A stretch of DNA of 21,674 nt. Origin: UBA2883 sp050873965 (GTDB lineage Bacteria > Cyanobacteriota > Vampirovibrionia > Gastranaerophilales > Gastranaerophilaceae). The notes below the pieces were generated by a model. That model searched no databases. It was given only the letters and a program-made list of their open reading frames with translations, and was not told the origin of the DNA. Positions within the stretch are counted from its first letter, which is position 1. Each line of letters opens with the position of its first letter. This document shows, piece after piece, positions 5,969-11,711 of the stretch. Position numbers and translations under genes: made by a program. The stretch covers positions 1 through 21,674 of the forward strand of contig JBNMJS010000024.1 of NCBI GenBank assembly GCA_050873965.1. Reading direction: 5' to 3'.

Positions 5969-8731
5969 ATGAGTATAAAGTTATCAAGAAATCAAATAAT
6001 AACAATTGCATTAACAACGTTGGTAGTTGCCGTTGTTGGTATGTTTTTATGTATTTATTTATGGCTTTTGCCAAAATTAGTAGAATCAACAAAAGTTCAT
6101 CAACAAGTTAATAATGCATTATACAAATATACCGGTGCAAATTACGTTATAGTTAATCCTAAACTTAAAACGGGATTTTCTACAAATATTGCATTTAGTA
6201 CAGATGAATTTCAATTGTTAAAAAAGAATGATAAATTAATATATGTCAAAAATATTAATACAAAATTTTCTTTTGCAGATATTTTTATAAAAAAATTAAA
6301 TGTAAAAGTACTTGGTGCTGATGATATTTTCGTTGATGTAAATAAGGTATTATCTATAGTTCCAAAAACAGAACAAAAAGAAACTAAATCTGATTGGAGA
6401 TTTGATTTTTTAAGTTCTTTAATGTATGTAAAACGAATTAAAATATTATTCAACGACGGTAAAGGTACATATTTTGATATTAACGCTAAAAACTTACAAA
6501 TTGATCATACTAAAAAACGTTGCAAATATGTTCACTATGACATTGCTGCAAAAATGACAAAAGGTAAACATATTGTCAATATTAAACTCAAAGATGAAAA
6601 CAAAGTTTTCATAAAAAAACGTCAATTATTCATCAATAATTGTACCGTTCAAATGAATAATTCAATAGTACATATCAACGCTAATGCGCATAAAAACAAA
6701 AAATTTAGATTAGAAGTATTTTCTAATAATTTTGATATTGAAAATATTACAGATTTAATCAATTCTAACTTGATTATACCAAATGGTTCAGAATTACTAT
6801 CAAGTTTTGACCATATACACGGAAGTTTTAATTTTAAATTTTTATTCACTAATAAAGATATGTCAGGTGATATAACTTTAAATAAAGTTTGTTTAATATT
6901 AAAACCAGTTCATAATTTGCCTGTACATATACATAAAGGTCATGTTTTATTAGGTAAAAAAGATATTCTTTTAAAAGATTTTGAAGGTTATTACGCTTCA
7001 CAAAAAGCGAATAACTTAAAATTCAACGGTAAAATAAATAATTATACAAAAAATTTAACAGCAGATATAATCGCTGATGCTATCGTGACTAACGATTTTG
7101 CTCAAAATTATTTATCAAAAATAATGTGTTACTCAATGGGTATAATTGGAAAAGCTGATACAAAATTAGTCTTAAAATATGCAAATGGTGCGATTGATTT
7201 AACTTGGTTATTCAAAATTGATCCTGAATGCAGTTTGTTGATTGGTGGAGAACCTCTTGGCAAATACAAAGTTGAAAGAGTTCTTGTTTCTAAAATGAAA
7301 TTTATCGGCTCTAAACTTCATTTAAACAGTATGGAATACTTTGTAACAGTTCCAGGAGTTGCACAATATACAAAGAGAAGAATCCTTAGCCTAAATGGTA
7401 TTATAGACTTTTCAAAAGGTATTGATGTTAGAGAAATGGGCTTTGATATAAAAGAACCAATGCCTAGTGAATTCCTTAATATGATTATTAGACAAGATTT
7501 CTTTAAACAAGGTACAATTTTAGGCAAATTAAAAGCCATTGACGGCCCAAAAGGTGTAAAACTGTTTGGTAACTTAGATTTATCAAAAATTAGAGTTCCT
7601 TCTCAAAGATTATATATAGAATCTGGTAGATTAGAAACTGATTTTAATACAATCAACGTGAAATCTTCTGGTAGGTATAGAAGAACAAAATATGACCTTA
7701 CTGGTAATTTTGTCAACAATATTGCATTCCCTATTATTATTAATGACATCAATTTAACTATTGATAATATAAATATTGATAAAATGCTTAAATCTTTTAA
7801 CCAACAAGGTACTGAACAAATACATACAAAAGCAGATGATGTTGTTTCTGATGATAGCGACACACCAACATTTGACTTAGCAAATTTAATAATCAAAAAA
7901 TGTACTTTTAATCTTGCAAAAGGTTCTTATAAACTAATCAACTTTGGTAATTTACACGCAAACTTGTCACTAGATGAAAAAAGTTTGTTAAAATTAGATT
8001 CTAACAAATTTGATTTTGCAGAAGGACATTCATCTTGCCATGCTAGATGCGATTTAAAAAATCATAAATATGATATATTGCTAGGAGTAAAAGATGTAAA
8101 CTCTGATATAATCGCTACTTCTTTATTAAACTTAGAAAAAGAAATTTCAGGTAAAGCAAGTGGTTTAATCAGACTTAATACAGATGAATCTTTAAAATTG
8201 AACGGTCATATCAAATTCTTAGTTCAAAATGGAACTATTGGAAAAATTGGTTTGATTGAATATGTACTTAAATTTGCATCAATATTCAGAAACCCACTAG
8301 CAATGATTAGTCCAACAACTATATGGGATATAATCAATGTACCTGATGGCAAATTCAATAAGATTGAAGGTTCATTAGAAATAAGTAATAACGTAATTGA
8401 ACATATTAAAATAAAATCATTTGCACCTCAATTAAGTGCATATATAGCAGGACGTTTTGACTTAGATAGCCGAGATGCATCACTTAGAATTTATACACGT
8501 CTAACTAACAAGAAAAAAGGTGTTTATGGTGTTTTGAGAAACATTTCTTTGAGTTCTATCGCATCAAGAGTATCATTAGGTGCTAGAAACGACTCTAATT
8601 ATTATGCATCTGAATTATCTGAATTACCATCTATTGATGCTAATGACAAAGATTGCCAAATATTCTTAACTAAAGTTGAAGGTGATATTGAAAAGAACAA
8701 CTTTATATCATCATTGAAACGTATTAAGTAA
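5969..8731 (+). CDS. AsmA-like envelope protein
   Basis: This is a 920-residue protein with one N-terminal membrane helix (about residues 9-34) preceded by a short basic tail, then a long beta-rich region of repeated short strands with many Asn, Lys and Ile. The end (about 740-890) matches the AsmA-like C-terminal region by eye: NGHIKFLVQNGTIGKIGLI, a FRNP segment, DGKFNKIEGSLEISNNVIE, and FAPQLSAYIAGRFDLDSRD. Family members form repeating-beta-groove periplasmic proteins anchored in the inner membrane. They take part in lipid transport to, or assembly of, the outer membrane, so this gene points to a diderm cell. I start at the ATG at 5969 because an extended -10 promoter lies 11 nt upstream. 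It has no close operon partner. Confidence 0.82.
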   Translation: MSIKLSRNQIITIALTTLVVAVVGMFLCIYLWLLPKLVESTKVHQQVNNALYKYTGANYVIVNPKLKTGFSTNIAFSTDEFQLLKKNDKLIYVKNINTKFSFADIFIKKLNVKVLGADDIFVDVNKVLSIVPKTEQKETKSDWRFDFLSSLMYVKRIKILFNDGKGTYFDINAKNLQIDHTKKRCKYVHYDIAAKMTKGKHIVNIKLKDENKVFIKKRQLFINNCTVQMNNSIVHINANAHKNKKFRLEVFSNNFDIENITDLINSNLIIPNGSELLSSFDHIHGSFNFKFLFTNKDMSGDITLNKVCLILKPVHNLPVHIHKGHVLLGKKDILLKDFEGYYASQKANNLKFNGKINNYTKNLTADIIADAIVTNDFAQNYLSKIMCYSMGIIGKADTKLVLKYANGAIDLTWLFKIDPECSLLIGGEPLGKYKVERVLVSKMKFIGSKLHLNSMEYFVTVPGVAQYTKRRILSLNGIIDFSKGIDVREMGFDIKEPMPSEFLNMIIRQDFFKQGTILGKLKAIDGPKGVKLFGNLDLSKIRVPSQRLYIESGRLETDFNTINVKSSGRYRRTKYDLTGNFVNNIAFPIIINDINLTIDNINIDKMLKSFNQQGTEQIHTKADDVVSDDSDTPTFDLANLIIKKCTFNLAKGSYKLINFGNLHANLSLDEKSLLKLDSNKFDFAEGHSSCHARCDLKNHKYDILLGVKDVNSDIIATSLLNLEKEISGKASGLIRLNTDESLKLNGHIKFLVQNGTIGKIGLIEYVLKFASIFRNPLAMISPTTIWDIINVPDGKFNKIEGSLEISNNVIEHIKIKSFAPQLSAYIAGRFDLDSRDASLRIYTRLTNKKKGVYGVLRNISLSSIASRVSLGARNDSNYYASELSELPSIDANDKDCQIFLTKVEGDIEKNNFISSLKRIK

Positions 8732-8760
8732 GATTAAACATTAACAAATAAACGTTCAAC

Positions 8761-8794
8761 AAAAATAAAAAAAAGAGCCTTTCGGCTCTAAAAT
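8761..8794. terminator. Bidirectional rho-independent terminator
   Basis: AGAGCC (8774-8779) pairs with GGCTCT (8784-8789) around a TTTC loop. On the minus strand the stem is followed by a long T-run, so it terminates the small gene at 8901-9101. On the plus strand it is followed by AAAATTTT, which could weakly serve the AsmA-like gene that ends 42 nt earlier. Confidence 0.75.
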
Positions 8795-8900
8795 TTTGAT
8801 AATTAGAATAGAATAGATAATCTTGTTTGCACATTACCACTTCACCCTCGAATAATCGAGCGTTTAATCTTTCTATAAAATAAATAATAGCAGTTAAATA

Positions 8901-9101
8901 TTAACCTAAACCGTTAATATGACCATTTTCATCTTTGTTAATAACACCAGCTTCTTCTTTAACTGGGTTAGTCATTGGAACAGTTTCTGCTGCTTTGTTA
9001 AAAGTAAACTTACCAAAATTTTTGTTGATTGCATTTAAACCAAAATCTTTTGATTGTGTAAAATCAATCGTTCTTCTTGTTGTTAAATCACCGAATGCCA
9101 T
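8901..9101 (-). CDS. Small hydrophilic protein of unknown function
   Basis: This 66-residue protein begins MAFGDLTTRRTIDFTQ and ends in NGHINGLG. A GAGGAAATAGGAT purine-rich ribosome binding site lies directly before the ATG, and a strong terminator lies downstream at 8774-8789. Together these favour this strand over an overlapping plus-strand frame, which has no ribosome binding site. There is no signal peptide, membrane segment or cysteine. The composition is Asn, Lys, Gly and Thr rich, with several Phe residues spaced through the first 35 positions (FTQ, FG, FGKFTF). I do not recognise the family. A short palindrome (CTCGA-ATAA-TCGAG, 8847-8860) sits between gene and terminator. Confidence 0.6.
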   Translation of the reverse strand: MAFGDLTTRRTIDFTQSKDFGLNAINKNFGKFTFNKAAETVPMTNPVKEEAGVINKDENGHINGLG

Positions 9102-9382
9102 ATCCTATTTCCTCTATTCTAAATTATCCTAATTTCTCTTTGAGATTTTAATTATCTCTTATGTATATATAAAGTATATCTGCATTCAAAAATTGCCTTT
9201 TTTGTTTTATTTATATTTACATTTTGTTACAAAATCTAAAACGCACACTATACCACGCATTTAGCCTTAAACAAAAGTTAAAATTGAAGAAAATTTAATA
9301 AATTGATTAAAGTTTTCAAAACATGTGTCGTTATAAAAGGCATAAGGAATTAGATAAAAAAACATTGTAGGGAATGTGTGTT

Positions 9383-9961
9383 ATGTTAAAGAGAGTAGCA
9401 GTGCTTGTAGCATGTTTATTTGTGCTATGTGCATCAAAAGTATCAGCCATAAACGTAAAATATTTTAGTGAAGACGTACAAATCCGATCCGCATTAACAT
9501 TATTGGATGACGTTGGAGCAAAAGAAATATTTGATAATCTTCAAGAAAATTCAGTAAAAATCAAATTTTATGATTTATCACAAATCTCATACGATTACAA
9601 AAATCATTTTGCAATAAACACAACAGATGTATGGGGAAACAGATATATCCTAATCAATACAAAATTCCAAAACGCACCAACAGAACAAATTGCATGTTTA
9701 ATCGCACACGAAAGTTGCCACAAAGGAAATGTTGCAACACTTGAAGAAGAAACAACTGCTACTAGAAAAGAAGCTCAATATTGGTCAGTATTAAAGAAAC
9801 GTAATGTACAATATGCACAAACTGCATTAACACAAAGACTAAACAGTCTAGCAAACCTTGAACATTGCTCAACAGTTTCTCATGACTATATACAAGATAG
9901 AATCTCTAACAGTTCATTTTATAGAAACCAACTAGCACTTAGAGATAGAAGAAAATTTTAA
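9383..9961 (+). CDS. Exported protein with HExxH metalloprotease-like motif
   Basis: This 192-residue protein has a clear Sec signal peptide (MLKRVAVLVACLFVLCASKVSA, cleavage predicted after residue 22). The Cys at 16 follows Leu rather than Gly or Ala, so a lipobox is unlikely. HESCH at 109-113 is an HExxH zinc motif, preceded by the helical segment TEQIACLIA and followed by acidic residues (E121-E123, E130) that could supply a third ligand. This suggests a small periplasmic or secreted zinc peptidase, but no family is recognised and proteolysis is inferred. AGGGA lies 9 nt before the ATG at 9383, so I prefer this start to an ATG at 9374. The promoter is not obvious, though TATAAA occurs near 9332. 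A terminator follows at 9991. Confidence 0.7.
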   Translation: MLKRVAVLVACLFVLCASKVSAINVKYFSEDVQIRSALTLLDDVGAKEIFDNLQENSVKIKFYDLSQISYDYKNHFAINTTDVWGNRYILINTKFQNAPTEQIACLIAHESCHKGNVATLEEETTATRKEAQYWSVLKKRNVQYAQTALTQRLNSLANLEHCSTVSHDYIQDRISNSSFYRNQLALRDRRKF

Positions 9962-9990
9962 TTAACCTTTATATGATTTTCCTATGATTT

Positions 9991-10017
9991 AAGACTATAT
10001 TTTATATAGTCTTTTTT
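9991..10017 (+). terminator. Rho-independent terminator
   Basis: AAGACTATAT (9991-10000) pairs with ATATAGTCTT (10004-10013) around a short T loop and is followed by further T residues. It lies 30 nt after the HExxH gene. Confidence 0.7.
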
Positions 10018-10186
10018 ATTGTTTATTATTTTATATTACGGAATTTGATGTAATAAATGTGTAAAATAATGTATTTTATTGATTGTTACATATATGTTAA
10101 ATTTTGTAAAACATGTTTTCAAAACTCTAAAGTTTTTCTGAAAAATGCCGATATACATGTCACGGAAGCAATAGAAAGGACAACCT

Positions 10187-10342
10187 ATGTTAAAGAAAGT
10201 TGAAATTCCAACATGTAATACCTTCAGTGGCGTAGAATACATACTTAGAGGAGCAAAGAAACGCCGTTCCTCAGCAATGGCAAATGCAAGAAGAATGAAT
10301 GCGGAAGCAGGAGTTCAACAAAAGTTAGTAGCCGTTAAGTAA
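10187..10342 (+). CDS. Small basic protein (51 aa) with TFSG motif
   Basis: The ATG at 10187 is preceded by GAAAGGA with about 8 nt spacing, and a very strong terminator follows at 10397. The 51-residue product begins MLKKVEIPTCNTFSGVEY, has a strongly basic middle (GAKKRRSSAMANARR), and ends QQKLVAVK. Residues 13-15 (F-S-G) match the F-x-G pattern seen near the start of other proteins in the window. A basic helix could bind nucleic acid or ribosomes; that is a guess from charge alone. It forms a self-contained transcription unit between the HExxH gene and tRNA-Ser. The family is not recognised. An overlapping minus-strand frame has no ribosome binding site. Confidence 0.55.
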   Translation: MLKKVEIPTCNTFSGVEYILRGAKKRRSSAMANARRMNAEAGVQQKLVAVK

Positions 10343-10396
10343 TGTATCAACAATTATCACGGTCTATCGATTTAGTAAGATGAATGAGAGTTATTT

Positions 10397-10425
10397 AAGC
10401 GAACTTCGGTTCGCTTTTATTTTAT
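10397..10425 (+). terminator. Strong rho-independent terminator with UUCG tetraloop
   Basis: AAGCGAAC (10397-10404) pairs perfectly with GTTCGCTT (10409-10416) around TTCG, followed by TTATTTTAT. It terminates the 51-residue protein gene. Confidence 0.88.
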
Positions 10426-10486
10426 AAAAAATACTTTATAAATTTTTATCTTTATGATATTATATACAACATAAGGAATTTGCCTT

Positions 10487-10576
10487 GGAAAAGTGGCCGA
10501 GTAGGCTTAAGGCGGCACCCTGCTAAGGTGTTGTGTGGAGCAATCTGCACCGTGGGTTCGAATCCCACCTTTTCCG
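10487..10576 (+). tRNA. tRNA-Ser (anticodon GCT)
   Basis: This 90-nt class II tRNA has acceptor GGAAAAG pairing with CTTTTCC (10569-10575) and discriminator G at 10576. The anticodon stem GCACC/GGTGT encloses the loop CTGCTAA, which gives anticodon GCT for AGC/AGT codons. A long variable arm (TGTGGAGCAATCTGCAC) is typical of serine tRNAs. The T arm is GTGGG-TTCGAAT-CCCAC at 10552-10568. CCA is not encoded. The gene's 3' end is partly duplicated downstream, as is common where tRNA genes serve as integration sites. Confidence 0.96.
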
Positions 10577-10581
10577 AATTT

Positions 10582-10613
10582 AAAAGACATCAGTTTTAAC
10601 TGGTGTCTTTTTT
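10582..10613 (+). terminator. Terminator of tRNA-Ser
   Basis: AAAGACATCAGT (10583-10594) pairs with ACTGGTGTCTTT (10599-10610) with one G-U pair and a TTTA loop, followed by three further T residues. It begins six nt after the tRNA. Confidence 0.85.
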
Positions 10614-10624
10614 GCTGTATTCGG

Positions 10625-10715
10625 GGTGGGTTCTCACCCAGTGGGTTCTTTCCCATCCTTCCAAATATTGATACTTAATCAATATTTGGTGGAGTCCTTC
10701 ACATTTTCCGAATTT
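10625..10715 (+). repeat. Degenerate copies of the tRNA-Ser 3' end around a perfect hairpin
   Basis: TTTTCCGAATTT, the end of tRNA-Ser plus 5 nt (10570-10581), recurs exactly at 10704-10715; including the preceding CAC, 15 of 16 positions match. Upstream are T-arm-like pieces: GGGTGGGTTCTCACCC near 10625, and GTGGGTTCTTTCCCATCC starting at 10641, which resembles the tRNA T arm and acceptor. Between them CCAAATATTGAT (10661-10672) and ATCAATATTTGG (10678-10689) form a perfect 12-bp hairpin. The pattern resembles an attachment-site duplication or repeated integration scars. No integrase gene is in the window. Confidence 0.6.
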
Positions 10716-10742
10716 TAAAGGGTTTCAAACCCTTTATTTTTT
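10716..10742 (+). terminator. Terminator-like hairpin after the tRNA repeats
   Basis: AAAGGGTTT and AAACCCTTT form a stem around a single C (in practice a smaller stem with a wider loop), followed by ATTTTTTG. No gene is recognised immediately upstream, so it may be left over from a lost element or act as a second tRNA terminator. Confidence 0.55.
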
Positions 10743-10768
10743 GCCCTCTTTTGCCTATTACCTATTTA

Positions 10769-10790
10769 TGCTCACAAAATGCTCACAAAA
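10769..10790. repeat. Tandem 11-mer TGCTCACAAAA x2
   Basis: TGCTCACAAAA occurs at 10769-10779 and again immediately at 10780-10790. Short tandem repeats close to a tRNA-derived direct repeat resemble integrase arm-type binding sites. That reading is inference. Confidence 0.5.
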
Positions 10791-10907
10791 ATATTTTTTG
10801 TTTAAATTTTTCATTATATTATAAGTAAAAATTAAGAAAAATTTACATAATGAAAAACATATAACATATATATTATAATTAAAAGGTAAGATATAATAGC
10901 ATTTTAA

Positions 10908-11312
10908 ATGCGAAAGGAGTGGCTAAGGGCTAATTTAATTTCAAGTATTTTTACATTAAAATCAAATGCCAAAAAAGTATTCAACAAACAAAATGCAACT
11001 AATTTTTTGAATTACATCAAAAAACAAATTATTTACCAAAAAACTTTAAAATCAAAAATTGATAAACTGATACAAAACAGTATTCTTTTAAAATTAAAAA
11101 CAAAAAATAAAATTATACAAAATATTATAATTTTATTAGTATCATCAGTTCCTTTAATAACATCATTACTTATTAAGGTAATAATAAAAAGTTTTGTATA
11201 TATTTTCCCCCAAAATACATTTATCGATTTTTTAATAGAGATATTAGTAAAATTTATTGTTTATAATTTATTTTTTTATATTATAACCAAGCTCACGGAC
11301 TGTGCCGAGTGA
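10908..11312 (+). CDS. Putative small membrane protein in the inter-tRNA island
   Basis: This 134-residue frame is rich in Ile, Lys and Asn. The first 65 residues are basic, and two hydrophobic segments follow (about 69-92 and 105-128), so a two-helix membrane protein with a basic cytoplasmic N-terminal region is predicted. The ATG lies 11 nt after a TATAAT (10892-10897), which implies a near-leaderless message; an AAAGGAG inside the first codons serves no usable start. The last seven codons (KLTDCAE) lie in an abruptly GC-rich block, so the original C-terminus may have been replaced by an insertion. No family is recognised. It lies between convergent tRNA genes and could be cargo of a lost mobile element, or a chance frame in AT-rich DNA. 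Confidence 0.4.
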   Translation: MRKEWLRANLISSIFTLKSNAKKVFNKQNATNFLNYIKKQIIYQKTLKSKIDKLIQNSILLKLKTKNKIIQNIIILLVSSVPLITSLLIKVIIKSFVYIFPQNTFIDFLIEILVKFIVYNLFFYIITKLTDCAE

Positions 11313-11446
11313 GAACGATTAAATATCGTTCGAGCGAGAGGGAGCCGTGCATTCCAAGAGAGTTGAGCGAAAACTTGAGCGAAAATCGATTGGGGTTCGT
11401 CAGAACCTGTGTCACGGCGAATTACCCGTAAAACAGCAATAAAAAA
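11291..11446. other. GC-rich structured intergenic block downstream of tRNA-Met
   Basis: This stretch is near half G+C while its flanks are very AT-rich. It contains a 7-bp hairpin GAACGAT/ATCGTTC (11313-11331), a direct repeat TTGAGCGAAAA at 11363-11373 and 11375-11385, and a hairpin GGTTC-GTCA-GAACC (11394-11407). GC islands with hairpins in AT-rich genomes are a classic sign of structured RNA, but I recognise no known RNA family. Frames across it on either strand look like chance. A fragment of inserted foreign DNA or a repeat element is the alternative. Confidence 0.45.
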
Positions 11447-11520
11447 TAGCAAGGGAGAGATTCGAACTCTCGACCTCACGGGTATGAGCCGTGCGCTCTC
11501 ACCAGCTGAGCTACCTTGCC
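11447..11520 (-). tRNA. tRNA-Met (anticodon CAT, elongator type)
   Basis: This is a 74-nt class I tRNA on the minus strand. Acceptor GGCAAGG pairs with CCTTGCT, with a G-U pair at the end and discriminator A. The D arm is GCTCAGCTGGTGAGAGC, and the anticodon stem CACGG/CCGTG holds the loop CTCATAC with anticodon CAT. The T arm is GAGAG-TTCGAAT-CTCTC. The G1 start and paired end argue for an elongator rather than an initiator tRNA; a tRNA-Ile with a modified C34 cannot be excluded from sequence. CCA is not encoded. It converges on tRNA-Ser across about 870 bp. Confidence 0.93.
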
Positions 11521-11643
11521 ATTTCAAAAAAATCTATAAAATTTTCAATATGTTGATTATCACATAAGCAATTTAAAATTTCAAGTGGTTATTTTAAAAA
11601 AATTATAAATTTTATAATATTTTATAAAAATTTGCCATGTTCA

Positions 11644-11652
11644 TGATATAAT
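11644..11652 (+). promoter_or_regulatory. Extended -10 promoter of ppdK, followed by a direct repeat
   Basis: TGATATAAT is a perfect extended -10 element, so the start would be near 11659 with a leader of about 53 nt. In the leader TATGCATTTA occurs twice (11664-11673 and 11679-11688) with a 15-bp period. The repeat may be a regulator site or have no function. Confidence 0.55.
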
Positions 11653-11711
11653 TTTTCTGTTGTTATGCATTTAATTGGTATGCATTTAGCATAGTAAATA
11701 AGGAGAAAATT

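Noticed and set aside
8935..9132. Plus-strand 65-residue frame opposite the small gene at 8901-9101
   Set aside because: It has no ribosome binding site, whereas the minus-strand frame has a purine-rich site and a matching terminator.
10036..10242. Minus-strand 68-residue frame
   Set aside because: It is antisense to the 51-residue gene and has no ribosome binding site.
10621..10720. T-box riboswitch downstream of tRNA-Ser, suggested by a GGTGG element
   Set aside because: There is no T-box core motif, no specifier stem and no downstream amino-acid gene. The similarity to the tRNA T arm explains the sequence better.
11276..11527. Minus-strand 83-residue frame across tRNA-Met and the GC-rich block
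   Set aside because: Its first half is the tRNA-Met gene read as protein, and it has no ribosome binding site. The remainder runs through the structured block and looks like chance.
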